From Halomonas eurihalina (GTDB lineage: Bacteria > Pseudomonadota > Gammaproteobacteria > Pseudomonadales > Halomonadaceae): DNA of 64,000 bases. The stretch is taken from positions 124,001-188,000 of the forward strand of contig NZ_VTPU01000001.1 of the NCBI RefSeq assembly GCF_008274785.1. Reading direction: 5' to 3'. The notes below the pieces were generated by a model, which was given only the letters and a program-made list of their open reading frames with translations, did no database searches and had not been told where the DNA came from. A program made the translations under genes and the position numbers. This document shows, piece after piece, positions 1 through 10,977 of the stretch. Positions within the stretch are counted from its first letter, which is position 1; every line of letters begins with the position of its first letter.

Positions 1-23
1 TCGAGACGTTCGAATTTCTGCAT
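1..23 (-). CDS. leuD: 3-isopropylmalate dehydratase small subunit, N-terminal fragment (partial)
   Basis: Only the first seven codons are inside the window. They read MQKFERL, the usual LeuD start. The ATG lies 3 nt after the leuC stop codon, the normal leuCD arrangement, so the gene should continue past the left edge. LeuD pairs with LeuC to form isopropylmalate isomerase of leucine biosynthesis. The call rests on the short N-terminus plus its position. Confidence 0.75.
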
Positions 24-26
24 GGC

Positions 27-1466
27 TCAAGCCTCCTGCGCAGCGGCGTCGAATTGGCGGACATCGACGAAGTGACCGGCGATGGCGGCGGCGGCGGCCA
101 TGGCCGGGCTCACCAGGTGCGTCCGGCCGCCATAGCCCTGGCGACCCTCGAAGTTGCGGTTCGACGTCGAGGCGCAATGCTCGCCGGCTCCCAGCTTGTC
201 GGCATTCATGGCCAGGCACATGGAGCAGCCCGGCTCGCGCCACTCGAAGCCGGCATCGATGAAGATCTGATCGAGACCTTCCTCCTCGGCCTGGCGCTTC
301 ACCAAGCCGGAGCCGGGCACCACCATGGCCAGGGCGATCGAATCGGCGACCTTGCGGCCCTTGGCAACCTTGGCGGCCGCGCGCAGATCCTCGATTCGCG
401 AATTAGTGCAGGAGCCGATGAAGACCTTGTCGAGCCGGATATCGGTGATCTTCTGCTTCGGCGCCAGCCCCATGTACTCCAGCGCCCGAGTGATGCCGGT
501 ACGCGCCGTGTCGTCGTCGGCCTCGGCCGGATCGGGCACCTCGCCGCCGATACCGGCGACCATCTCCGGGCTGGTGCCCCAGGACACCTGAGGCTCGATC
601 TCGGCGGCGTCGAGGGTTACGACCTTGTCGAACACCGCGTCATCGTCGGAGACCAAGTTGCGCCAGTCGGCCACCGCCGCGTCCCACTGCTCGCCCCGGG
701 GCGCATAGTGACGATCGCGGAGATAGTCGATGGTGGTGTCATCCACGGCGATGAGCCCGACCCGGGCACCGGCCTCGATGGCCATGTTGCAGACCGTCAT
801 GCGCCCTTCCATGGAAAGCCCACGAATGGCGCTGCCGGAGAATTCGATGGCACACCCCGTACCGCCGGCGGTGCCGATGCGGCCGATGATGGCCAGCACT
901 ACGTCCTTGGCGGTGACACCTTCGCCAAGCTCGCCTTCCACGCGAACCTGCATGTTTTTCATCTTCTGCGCCAGCAGGCACTGGGTGGCCAGTACGTGTT
1001 CCACCTCGGAGGTACCGATGCCGTGGGAAAGCGCGGCGAAGGCACCGTGCGTCGCCGTGTGGGAATCCCCGCAGACGACGGTCATGCCCGGCAGGGTCGC
1101 GCCCTGCTCGGGGCCCACCACGTGGACGATGCCCTGGCGCGGATCATTGATGCGAAATTCCTCGATGCCGAAGGACTCGCAGTTGTCATCCAGGGTTTGC
1201 ACCTGGATCAGCGACACTGGATCCTTGATCCCAGCGTTGCCCTCGGCACGCTCCAGCAAAGTGGTCGGCACGTTGTGGTCCGGGGTCGCCAGGTTGGCAT
1301 CCAGCCGCCACGGCCGACGCCCCGCCAACCGCAGCCCTTCGAAGGCCTGGGGCGAAGTCACCTCGTGCAGCAGATGGCGGTCGATGTAGATCAGTGCGGT
1401 ACCATCGTCGCGCTCCTTCACCAGGTGCTGCGACCACAGTTTGTCGTAGAGTGTCTGGCCTGCCAT
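27..1466 (-). CDS. leuC: 3-isopropylmalate dehydratase large subunit
   Basis: LeuC isomerises 2-isopropylmalate to 3-isopropylmalate with a [4Fe-4S] cluster, in complex with LeuD, in cytosolic leucine synthesis. The 479-residue protein from the chosen start ([11 protein letters not shown]) has the usual family length. The three expected cluster ligands are visible: Cys353 in GSCTNSR and Cys414/Cys417 in GCSMC. The reading frame stays open for 52 more codons upstream, but that stretch has no LeuC similarity, so the ATG at 1466 is preferred. The gene is divergent from a LysR regulator and 3 nt upstream of leuD. No leucine-rich attenuator leader was found in the upstream sequence. Confidence 0.97.
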   Translation of the reverse strand: MAGQTLYDKLWSQHLVKERDDGTALIYIDRHLLHEVTSPQAFEGLRLAGRRPWRLDANLATPDHNVPTTLLERAEGNAGIKDPVSLIQVQTLDDNCESFGIEEFRINDPRQGIVHVVGPEQGATLPGMTVVCGDSHTATHGAFAALSHGIGTSEVEHVLATQCLLAQKMKNMQVRVEGELGEGVTAKDVVLAIIGRIGTAGGTGCAIEFSGSAIRGLSMEGRMTVCNMAIEAGARVGLIAVDDTTIDYLRDRHYAPRGEQWDAAVADWRNLVSDDDAVFDKVVTLDAAEIEPQVSWGTSPEMVAGIGGEVPDPAEADDDTARTGITRALEYMGLAPKQKITDIRLDKVFIGSCTNSRIEDLRAAAKVAKGRKVADSIALAMVVPGSGLVKRQAEEEGLDQIFIDAGFEWREPGCSMCLAMNADKLGAGEHCASTSNRNFEGRQGYGGRTHLVSPAMAAAAAIAGHFVDVRQFDAAAQEA

Positions 1467-1782
1467 CTCGTTCTCCCGGGCCTGCGGCCCTGTGCGTGTC
1501 CGGTCGGTCTCGAAAAGTACGGCGCCAACATCGCAGCTTTTCCGATGACAGGCCTTTGAGGAGGCGCTGTGAATACGTCCCTGTACGCTACCGACTCCTT
1601 CCTTGGAATCGGACCTCTTCATCGGCCTGTCCCCGGCGCTGTTCAGCTATGCAGCGCACCTTTGGGGTCTAGTCTGGCCCTTCGCCCCTTTTCCCGCAGT
1701 CTCCCGCGGCGCGCACATAAAAGCAATTCATGTTATTTATTTATTGAATTCCTTTCTGGAATACAAATCCAGGAGAGACATC
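1467..1782. promoter_or_regulatory. leuC / LysR divergent intergenic region (316 bp)
   Basis: No gene is supported in these 316 bases. The leuC-proximal part is GC-rich. The regulator-proximal part (about 1717-1770) is a strikingly AT-rich island containing repeated TTAT steps, an inverted repeat AATTCA-N14-TGAATT (1725-1730 and 1745-1750) and a perfect 15-bp palindrome (listed separately). This architecture suits a LysR regulator controlling both itself and leuCD. I could not assign a convincing -35/-10 pair for leuC. Confidence 0.6.
1748..1762. promoter_or_regulatory. Perfect LysR-type palindrome (T-N11-A)
   Basis: ATTCC-TTTCT-GGAAT is a perfect 5-5-5 palindrome containing the T-N11-A signature of LysR-type operators (T1749, A1761). 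It ends 20 bp before the LysR start codon at 1783 and just upstream of its AGGAGAG ribosome binding site. That position suggests an autoregulatory or divergent-promoter operator. This is inference from sequence only. Confidence 0.5.
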
Positions 1783-2679
1783 ATGGACACCCAAAGCTTG
1801 CAGGCCTTCCTGGCCGTGGCCGACAACGGCAGCTTCTCCAGGGCCGCCGAGCAGTTGCATCTGACACAACCGGCGGTCAGCAAGCGCATCGCCGTGCTCG
1901 AGGGGCAGATCGATGCTCGGCTGTTCGATCGCATCGGCCGGCGCGTCGCGCTGACCGAGGCCGGCCGCCTGTTGCTGCCCCGGGCGCGGCGCATCCTGGT
2001 GATGGTCGATGACAGCCGGCGGGCGCTCGGCAACCTCAGCGGCGATATCGCCGGCCGCCTGACGCTGGCCACCAGCCACCATCTCGGGTTGCACCGACTG
2101 CCGCCGCTACTCGAGCGCTACACCCGCTGCCATCCCGAGGTGCGCCTGGATCTGCACTTCCTGGATTCCGAACAAGCTTACCAGGGCGTTCTCGACGGCG
2201 AACTGGAGATCGCCGCAGCGACCCTGGCACCGCACCCGGATTCCCAACTGGAAACCGTACCGGTCTGGGTCGACCGGCTCTGCTTCGTCTGCGCCAAGGG
2301 CCACCCGCTGGCCAGGCGTCGATGCCTGGCCTTGCACGAACTGTGCGATCACGCCGCCGTGCTGCCTGGACCGCTGACCTTCACCCGCACGCTGATCGAG
2401 TCGCGCTTCGCCACTGCCGGCCTCGATCTGCCGGAGGCGATCTCCACCAACTATCTGGAGACCCTCAAGATGATGGCCAGCATCGGCCTGGGCTGGAGCC
2501 TGCTGCCCGAGAGCATGGTGGCCGGCGAACTGCACGAACTCGACGTGGACCATCCACCCATTCACCGCCCCCTGGGTTACCTGGTCCACCGCAGCCGCAC
2601 GCTTTCCAATGCCGCCCGGGCGATGCTCGACATGCTCGATGCCGCACGCACCCCAGAAGCGCTCGCCTGGCGGGAATGA
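1783..2679 (+). CDS. LysR-family transcriptional regulator (divergent from leuC)
   Basis: This 298-residue DNA-binding regulator starts at an ATG preceded by AGGAGAG (1771-1777). The N-terminal winged helix-turn-helix is typical (SFSRAAEQLHLTQPAVSKRI, about residues 17-36). A LysR substrate-binding domain follows from about residue 90. The open frame extends upstream, but those residues do not resemble LysR proteins. Divergence from leuC makes leucine biosynthesis the most likely target, perhaps with an isopropylmalate-type effector. The effector is not shown by the sequence. Confidence 0.9.
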   Translation: MDTQSLQAFLAVADNGSFSRAAEQLHLTQPAVSKRIAVLEGQIDARLFDRIGRRVALTEAGRLLLPRARRILVMVDDSRRALGNLSGDIAGRLTLATSHHLGLHRLPPLLERYTRCHPEVRLDLHFLDSEQAYQGVLDGELEIAAATLAPHPDSQLETVPVWVDRLCFVCAKGHPLARRRCLALHELCDHAAVLPGPLTFTRTLIESRFATAGLDLPEAISTNYLETLKMMASIGLGWSLLPESMVAGELHELDVDHPPIHRPLGYLVHRSRTLSNAARAMLDMLDAARTPEALAWRE

Positions 2680-2736
2680 TCAATGAGGCCTCGCCGTGTC
2701 TGACTTGTCGCCCTCGACGAGCTTGCTTAGGATGCT

Positions 2737-4101
2737 ATGAATTTTCCTAGAATATTGCGCATGCAGCCTACGCGAGACGATGGACCCGATGAGGCCACCC
2801 GGCGCCGACGCGCCCTGGCCGGACTGACGATACTGGCCGGCGTGGCTATCCAGATCACCCAGTTCACCGGCTACTCACCGTTCAGCCCGCATCTAGTCGG
2901 TTATGCCCTCTGGCTGGGTACCGCCCTGCTGTGGCGCGACATCCCGACCCGCAATCGGCGCCAGGCCGGCTGGCTGGCCGCCATCGGGCTCAGCCTGTTG
3001 CTGGTGGCCCGCTTCGGCTTCGACGCGGATATCGATTGGTGGGCGATACTCGACGGCAACACCTATGTGGTGGCCATGCTGGTGGGGGTCAGCTTCATCG
3101 GCCTGATCGGCAATCTCCGCGGCCAGTCACAGCCACCCACCGGGCATGCCGTGACCGGCCGCCGCGGGCTTATCGGCACCTGGCTCGGCGTGCACCTGCT
3201 CGGGACGATCCTCAACCTGTCGACGGTATTCATGGTCGGCGACCGGCTGGAGCGACGCGGCCCGCTGAGCACGCCACAGTTTCTGGCCCTCAACCGAGGG
3301 TTGTCCAGTGCGGCGCTTTGGTCGCCCTTCTTCGCCTCGATGGGTGTGGTAATGACCCTGGCACCGGCGATGAATTACGCCACCGTCGTCGCCCACGGCC
3401 TGCCACTGGCGCTGTGTGCGGGATTGCTGACCCTGCTCGAACTGCCGCGCCGCTTCGACATGAGCGAGACCGCCGGCTTCTCGATGTCGCCGCGCAGCCT
3501 GCTGATGCCGGTGGCCATGGCCGGCCTGGTGATGATCTTTCACTATCTGCTGACACCGGAGCTGTCCATCGTCAGCATTATCACTTTCCTGATGCCGTCC
3601 GTGGCCCTGGCCACCAATCTCTCCCGAGGGCCACGCTGGACCCTGAGCCGAGTGCGTCAGCATACCGTGACCCGTCTGCCGGCCATGCGCGGCGAGATTT
3701 CGCTGTTCCTGTGCGCCGGCCTGCTGACTCAGGGGCTTTCGACCCTGGTCGACGCCGCCACCGGCAGCGAGTGGACGCTGTTCGCGCACTTCGGTGTGCC
3801 CCAGGCGGCACTGAGCTTCCTGGCCATCGTCGCCAGTTCCCTGATCGGCCTGCACCCGATCATTGGCGTCTCGGTGCTGGCCTCGGTGCTCGACCTGGCC
3901 GCCAGGGACCAGACGCTGTTCGCCCTGGTCGCCCTGAGCGCCTGGGCGGTGGGCACCAGTGTCGGCCCGTTGTCGGGCATCAACCTCTCGCTGCAAGGTC
4001 GTTACGGTGTCTCCGGCACCCACATGATGCGCCATAACCTGGGCTATGCCCTGGTCATGACCCTTCTTGTAGTGGGAACCCTGTGGCTGCTCGAAAGCTG
4101 A
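2737..4101 (+). CDS. Polytopic inner-membrane protein of unknown function
   Basis: I do not recognise this 454-residue protein. It has a short basic N-terminus (DEATRRRRA) followed by roughly ten to twelve hydrophobic segments over almost the whole length, so it is an integral membrane protein, probably a permease. A polar stretch with GTSVGPLSGINLSLQGRYG lies near the C-terminus, about residues 407-425, and could be a substrate or ion re-entrant loop. An alternative start is the ATG at 2761 (MQPTRDD). The gene follows the leuC-linked LysR regulator by 57 bp and is convergent with the zinc-ribbon gene behind it, so it may belong with the regulator. No function is assigned. Confidence 0.8.
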   Translation: MNFPRILRMQPTRDDGPDEATRRRRALAGLTILAGVAIQITQFTGYSPFSPHLVGYALWLGTALLWRDIPTRNRRQAGWLAAIGLSLLLVARFGFDADIDWWAILDGNTYVVAMLVGVSFIGLIGNLRGQSQPPTGHAVTGRRGLIGTWLGVHLLGTILNLSTVFMVGDRLERRGPLSTPQFLALNRGLSSAALWSPFFASMGVVMTLAPAMNYATVVAHGLPLALCAGLLTLLELPRRFDMSETAGFSMSPRSLLMPVAMAGLVMIFHYLLTPELSIVSIITFLMPSVALATNLSRGPRWTLSRVRQHTVTRLPAMRGEISLFLCAGLLTQGLSTLVDAATGSEWTLFAHFGVPQAALSFLAIVASSLIGLHPIIGVSVLASVLDLAARDQTLFALVALSAWAVGTSVGPLSGINLSLQGRYGVSGTHMMRHNLGYALVMTLLVVGTLWLLES

Positions 4102-4106
4102 AAGGC

Positions 4107-4628
4107 TCAGGCCACCGGTGCCCGCACAAAGTAGCGATGCCCGCATTGATGGCAAGGCTCAATGCGCGCCACGCCGGCAAGCTCGACGATGGTGTCGCAG
4201 TGCGTGCAGGCCATGCGCCCGGGCGCGGCCATCTCACCGGCGGTGTAATCGGCCCGCGAGGCTTCCAGATCGTCTTCCAAGCGCTCGCGCTCGATGAGGC
4301 TGCGATCGGCGATGGAAAACAGCGACTCGGTCACCTTGCGCGACAACACAGACAGATCGATACCCAGCCAACTGGCCACGCCTTCGCCGCCGGCATTCAG
4401 GTAGCGACGCATTTCCTTGAGGTCACGCTCGACCCAGGCACGCAGCAACGACAGTTCATCGCGCGTGAACTCCTCGACCTCGGCCTCGAACTCGACGGCT
4501 TCGTCGAGCTCATGCTGCAGAGCATCGCGATTCAGTTCGCCGACACCTTCCTTGAGACGGTCGAGCATGCGCTCATAGGCCGCCTTCAGTCGATGATCCC
4601 GAGATTGCGGATCCTGTTGCTCGCTCAT
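4107..4628 (-). CDS. YbeL/DUF1451-family zinc-ribbon protein
   Basis: The 173-residue protein is highly charged and helical over its first about 130 residues. It ends in a zinc ribbon, CTHC...CHQC (about residues 143-165). This is the layout of the E. coli YbeL (DUF1451) family, whose gene also sits divergently upstream of leuS. The start is the ATG at 4628 behind a good GAGGAGA motif; the longer frame to 4856 lacks family similarity. Function in the family is not established. No membrane segment or signal peptide is visible. Confidence 0.88.
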   Translation of the reverse strand: MSEQQDPQSRDHRLKAAYERMLDRLKEGVGELNRDALQHELDEAVEFEAEVEEFTRDELSLLRAWVERDLKEMRRYLNAGGEGVASWLGIDLSVLSRKVTESLFSIADRSLIERERLEDDLEASRADYTAGEMAAPGRMACTHCDTIVELAGVARIEPCHQCGHRYFVRAPVA

Positions 4629-4792
4629 CAGCTTCTCCTCGTTCTGGCGCCTGACATTGGCCGGCCCGTAGCCGGAACCCGTCATGCTGGGGTATCCTTG
4701 CGAGCCTACGCTTTTTCCATTTAGACGGCACGCCGTCGGCGAATCAAGCACCTTTCGCCTCATCGGGGCGACACCTTGCGCCGACCCGCTGA

Positions 4793-7429
<2,637 letters not shown>

Positions 7430-7450
7430 TCCACTGCCCAAGGAGTTCCC

Positions 7451-7942
7451 ATGCAGCGTCGAACCCTGCTCCGCCTGACCCTGGCCGCTGGTGCCTCCTT
7501 GGCACTGGCGGGGTGCGGCTTCCAACTGAAAGGGATGGATGCCGCCGCCCTTCCCTTCGCCTCGCTGGCCGTGGATGGCACGAATGACGACCTTTCCCGG
7601 CTTGCGGTCAAACGCCTGCGAGCAGCGAACGTCAGTGTCGACGAGTCGGCCCCCCAGGTATTGAACCTGGGACCGGAGTCCTTCGGCGAACAGCGCTTGA
7701 GCGTGCTGAAGTCCGGCCATCAGGCATACGACATGACGCTCGATGTGCCCTTTTCGGTCCAGCGGCGCGACGATGGCGCCTATCTGCTTGATCAGCAGCG
7801 CCTCGAGGTCCAGGAGCGCCTCACCTTGAGCAGCAACAACCTACTCGCCAGCGATGATCGGCGTACCGAGGTGCAGCGTCGTCTGCGTCGCAAGGCGGTC
7901 GACCAGTTGCTGGAGCGGCTGCGGGCTCTCGACGGCCAATGA
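7451..7942 (+). CDS. lptE: LPS-assembly outer-membrane lipoprotein LptE
   Basis: LptE plugs the LptD barrel that inserts lipopolysaccharide into the outer leaflet. The protein has 163 residues with a lipoprotein signal peptide (MQRRTLLRLTLAAGASLALAGC; Cys22 is the lipidation site), followed by GFQLKG, a typical start of mature LptE. An AAGGAG ribosome binding site precedes the ATG. Position between leuS and holA supports the name; the residue after Cys22 is Gly, consistent with outer-membrane sorting. Confidence 0.93.
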   Translation: MQRRTLLRLTLAAGASLALAGCGFQLKGMDAAALPFASLAVDGTNDDLSRLAVKRLRAANVSVDESAPQVLNLGPESFGEQRLSVLKSGHQAYDMTLDVPFSVQRRDDGAYLLDQQRLEVQERLTLSSNNLLASDDRRTEVQRRLRRKAVDQLLERLRALDGQ

Positions 7943-7952
7943 GGAGACAAGC

Positions 7953-9017
7953 GTGAAGGTCTTCGCCGACAAGCTCGAGGACGCCCTGGCCAAGTCCCTG
8001 CCTCCGGTAGTGATCGTCGCCGGCGATGAACCGCTGCAGCACATGGAGGCATGCGATGCCGTGCGCCGTGCAGCGCGCAACGCCGGTATCGAAGAGCGCG
8101 AAGTGCTCCATGTGGAAGCCAACTTCCCCTGGGGGCGTCTGCTCGAGAGTGCCGCCAGCCTTTCCCTGTTCGCCTCCCGCAAGCTCATCGAGCTGCGCCT
8201 GAACGGCAAGCCTGGCCAGGAGGGCGCCAAAGCCCTCAAGGAATACGCCGAGAGCATGAGCGGCAGTGATAACATCCTGCTGATCGCCTCCGCCAAGCTG
8301 GACTATCGCGAACAGAAAAGCGCCTGGTTCAAGGCACTGGACAAGGCCGGGCTCTTCGTTCCGGTATGGCCCGTGGATGCCTCCCGACTGCACTTCTGGC
8401 TGCGCGACCGCGCCTCCCGCCATGGCCTGACGCTGGATCTCGATGCCGCCCGCCTGCTCGGCGAACGCACCGAGGGCAATCTGCTGGCCGCCGATCAGGA
8501 ACTGCAGAAGCTGGCCCTGCTGCTGCCGCCCGGGGCGCGCATCTCTCCCCAACAGGTGGCCGGCGGCGTGGAGGACAGCGCCCGCTATGATGTCTTCACC
8601 CTGCTGGATGCCTGCCTCAAGGGCGAACGCGCCCGGGTGTCGCGCATCCTCGGCGGCCTGCGCGGCGAGGGCGTCGAACCGCCCATCGTGCTGTGGGCCC
8701 TGACTCGTGAGCTGCGGCTGCTGCTGTCGATCCACCAGCATCTGGATCAAGGCCAGAGCCTCGAGCATGCCTGCAAAGCCCAGAAACCGCCGATCTTCGA
8801 CAAGCGCCGTCCCGCTTACCAACAAGCCATCCAGCGCCTGCCCATGAAACGGCTGCACAAGCTGCTGTTGTTTGCCCAGCGGCTAGACCTGACCATCAAG
8901 GGTGCCGGCACCATCCCCCTGTGGGACGGCCTGCACGACCTGGCGTTGACGCTGGCGGGCGGTCGCGGGCCGCTGGCTGAGCTACCCTCCTCCTATCGAA
9001 TCGGTGGACGAGGATAG
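7953..9017 (+). CDS. holA: DNA polymerase III delta subunit
   Basis: The delta subunit opens the beta clamp within the clamp-loader complex. The 354-residue product begins at a GTG (MKVFADKLEDAL) because the GAGGAG ribosome binding site overlaps the lptE stop codon and the only upstream ATG lies deep inside lptE. The N-terminal fold around VVIVAGDEPL and the C-terminal helical collar (TKELRLL-type region, here TRELRLLLSIHQHL) match HolA. In E. coli nadD follows; here nadD is about 34 kb away. Confidence 0.95.
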   Translation: MKVFADKLEDALAKSLPPVVIVAGDEPLQHMEACDAVRRAARNAGIEEREVLHVEANFPWGRLLESAASLSLFASRKLIELRLNGKPGQEGAKALKEYAESMSGSDNILLIASAKLDYREQKSAWFKALDKAGLFVPVWPVDASRLHFWLRDRASRHGLTLDLDAARLLGERTEGNLLAADQELQKLALLLPPGARISPQQVAGGVEDSARYDVFTLLDACLKGERARVSRILGGLRGEGVEPPIVLWALTRELRLLLSIHQHLDQGQSLEHACKAQKPPIFDKRRPAYQQAIQRLPMKRLHKLLLFAQRLDLTIKGAGTIPLWDGLHDLALTLAGGRGPLAELPSSYRIGGRG

Positions 9018-9026
9018 CGGCGATCC

Positions 9027-9056
9027 GTGAAATCTCAGACACTTATCCGCTATAAT
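9027..9056 (+). promoter_or_regulatory. Predicted sigma-70 promoter for the PA2779/PA2778-like pair
   Basis: A perfect TATAAT (9051-9056) is preceded at 18 bp by GTGAAA (9027-9032, four of six matches to TTGACA). It lies about 95 bp upstream of the start codon of the small membrane protein gene, in the only non-coding gap after holA. Confidence 0.6.
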
Positions 9057-9148
9057 GAGGCATCATCGCTATCGTCGTGACGCAAGGACGCCACACGCGG
9101 AGCCGACACGAGCCGTCATACGCCAACTACCCATAAGGATACTTCTCC

Positions 9149-9538
9149 ATGAAACGACTCAGCCGTCTCCTCAGCCCGCTTCTGATCGCTGCCCTGGTCA
9201 TCGGCAGCCTGCCAGCCGTCGCCGCCGCGCCGAACAGCGAACTGGTCGGCACCGCCGCCGTGCTCGATGCCAGCACCATCCAGCAGGACCGCGAGCACAT
9301 TCGCGATGTCCTCGCCCGTGAAGACGTACAGCGCCAACTGCAGCTGCAGGGCGTCGATGCCGATGAAGTGCAGGCCCGTGTGGCGGCGCTGTCCGACGCC
9401 GAGGTCAGCGAGATGGCCGACCGGCTCGACCAGATGCCCGCCGGGGCCAGCGTCGTCGGCGCCCTGTTCGCCGTCTTCGTGATCCTGCTGGTAACCGATA
9501 TCCTCGGCCTCACCAGCGTCTACCCCTTCACCCGCTGA
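9149..9538 (+). CDS. PA2779-family small exported membrane protein
   Basis: The 129-residue protein has an N-terminal signal sequence (residues 1-26, ending AVAAA), a charged helical middle (about 30-95, rich in Asp/Arg/Gln) and a hydrophobic C-terminal segment (about 99-118) ending in VYPFTR. This matches the PA2779 family, which is almost always encoded directly before a PA2778-type cysteine peptidase, as here (16 nt gap). Function is unknown. The fixed pairing suggests a substrate, chaperone or anchor for the peptidase. The start has a reasonable AAGGA upstream. Confidence 0.85.
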   Translation: MKRLSRLLSPLLIAALVIGSLPAVAAAPNSELVGTAAVLDASTIQQDREHIRDVLAREDVQRQLQLQGVDADEVQARVAALSDAEVSEMADRLDQMPAGASVVGALFAVFVILLVTDILGLTSVYPFTR

Positions 9539-9554
9539 TCGGGAGACGCTTCGA

Positions 9555-10526
9555 ATGATTCGCCTGCTTCGGCAGCCAGGAAACGCCCGCCTTGCGGGCG
9601 TTTTCATGTTGGCACTCTTCATGCTGAGCCTCGCGGGCTGTGCCTCGACACCAAGCCTGTCGCCCGAGGCCGCCCGCACGCTCCCCCAGCAAACCCTGCT
9701 CGACGACGTGCCCTTCCACGGGCAGCGCGACTACCAGTGCGGCCCCGCCTCCCTGGCCATGGCACTTGGCGCCAGCGGTGTATCAATAGACGTGGACACC
9801 TTGATACCCCAGGTCTTCCTGCCCGATCGTGAAGGCAGCGTGCAGCCCGAGATGCTGGCTACGGTCCGCCGCCATGGGCGCATTGCCTTTCCGCTCGAAG
9901 GGAGCTTCGAGGCATTGCTGGCCGAGCTCGACGCCGGCCATCCGGTGGTGGTGATGCAGAATCTGTCGCTGCCCCTGTGGCCGGTCTGGCACTACGCCGT
10001 CGCCATTGGCTACGACCGACCAGCCGAGGAAATGATCCTGCATAGCGGGACAACCCCGAAGCAACGGGTAGCGTTCAATCGTTTCGACGCTACCTGGGCA
10101 CGCAGTGACCGCTGGGCCTTCGTCGCCCTTCCCCCTGGCGATCTCCCGGCCGGCGGTGATGTCGACAGCGCCATTCAAGCCATCACCGACTTCGAGTCCG
10201 TGCAGGGCGCCGAGGCGGCGCTTCCCGCCTGGAATGCCCTGGCAGAACGCCATCCCCGCTCCGCCATGACACGCTTCGCCCAGGGCAATGCCCGGTATGC
10301 GACCGGCGACGAAGACGGTGCCATCATCGCCTTTCGCGCCGCAACCCACGCGGACACCGAGCTGGCACCCGCCTGGCTCAATCTCGGCCTGCTGTTCAAG
10401 GCCCAAGGCAACATCGAACGGGCGCGCCACGCCCTCGAGCAGGCGGCAACGCTCCCCGGGCCTTGGCAGTCACGTGCCCAGGAGGAGCTGGCATCACTCG
10501 AACAAGGAGAGGAGAGCCCAAGGTGA
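9555..10526 (+). CDS. PA2778-family C39-like cysteine peptidase lipoprotein with TPR domain
   Basis: The 323-residue protein has a lipoprotein signal (LSLAGC, lipidated Cys29). A C39-like papain-fold domain follows, with the catalytic motif YQCGPASLAMA (Cys62, oxyanion Gln61) and WHYAVAIGYD (His146). The C-terminal part (about 200-320) contains tetratricopeptide-like repeats. C39 peptidases usually cleave leader peptides of exported proteins; here the enzyme is predicted to sit at a membrane, facing the periplasm. The start at 9555 gives a basic n-region (RLLRQ...R), which a start at 9606 would lack. A terminator-like hairpin lies inside the signal-peptide codons. Its 3' end overlaps the start of the DUF488 gene. 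Confidence 0.87.
   Translation: MIRLLRQPGNARLAGVFMLALFMLSLAGCASTPSLSPEAARTLPQQTLLDDVPFHGQRDYQCGPASLAMALGASGVSIDVDTLIPQVFLPDREGSVQPEMLATVRRHGRIAFPLEGSFEALLAELDAGHPVVVMQNLSLPLWPVWHYAVAIGYDRPAEEMILHSGTTPKQRVAFNRFDATWARSDRWAFVALPPGDLPAGGDVDSAIQAITDFESVQGAEAALPAWNALAERHPRSAMTRFAQGNARYATGDEDGAIIAFRAATHADTELAPAWLNLGLLFKAQGNIERARHALEQAATLPGPWQSRAQEELASLEQGEESPR
9581..9604 (+). terminator. Terminator-like hairpin inside the peptidase signal-peptide codons
   Basis: AAACGCCCGC-CTT-GCGGGCGTTT is a perfect 10-bp stem with a 3-nt loop running into TTTT, the standard shape of an intrinsic terminator. It lies 42 nt after the PA2779-like stop and within codons 10-17 of the downstream peptidase. It could attenuate peptidase expression relative to the small protein, or mark a downstream start at 9606. 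Confidence 0.6.
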
Positions 10527-10965
10527 GCTATGAGATCGTGCTCAAGCGCGTCAGCCAATCGAACCCGACGATGGCACGCGCCTGCTGGTGGATCGGCTCT
10601 GGCCACGCGGCAAACGACGTGAATCGCTGGCCCTGACCGACTGGTACCGGGATGCCTCACCGTCCCTGACCCTGCGCCGTCAGTATCATGAAGGCGAGAT
10701 CAGCAACGGCGTATTCGCCGCCCGTTATCGCGGCGAACTACGCAGCGCTCCCGAGAATCTCCTGCCGCTGATGCGCTATGCCCGAGCCGGACGATTGACA
10801 CTGCTTTCGGCGTCCCGCGACCTGGACGCCTCTCATCTACCGGTACTCAAGGAGGCCCTGCTGGCGGCCCTGCACGAAGAGGATATGGCGGACAGCGAGC
10901 CCGCCTCGTCGCCATGCTTTGCGCGTGAGCGACCGTCCGACGACCCGCCAGGCTCCTCCGACTAG
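10523..10965 (+). pseudogene. DUF488-family protein, frameshifted near codon 11
   Basis: Read from GTG 10523, the first ten codons give the family N-terminus (VSYEIVLKRV). The rest of the family sequence (EPDDGTRLLVDRLWPRGKRRESLAL...) continues from about 10561 in another frame to the stop at 10965. The break lies at GTCAGCCAATC (10550-10560). Restoring one extra AGCC would join the two frames as KRVSQPIEPDDG, so a 4-nt tandem-repeat contraction is the simplest cause. A sequencing error cannot be excluded. Initiation at GTG 10588 would omit the conserved LKRV strand. DUF488 function is poorly known. The gene overlaps the end of the peptidase gene by 4 nt. Confidence 0.75.
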
Positions 10966-10977
10966 GATGAGGCGCGA

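Noticed and set aside
1569..1660. Leucine attenuator leader peptide near leuC
   Set aside because: No peptide rich in leucine codons occurs on the minus strand upstream of leuC, and the plus-strand GTG frame with a GAGGAGG motif at 1559 runs the wrong way and is not leucine-rich.
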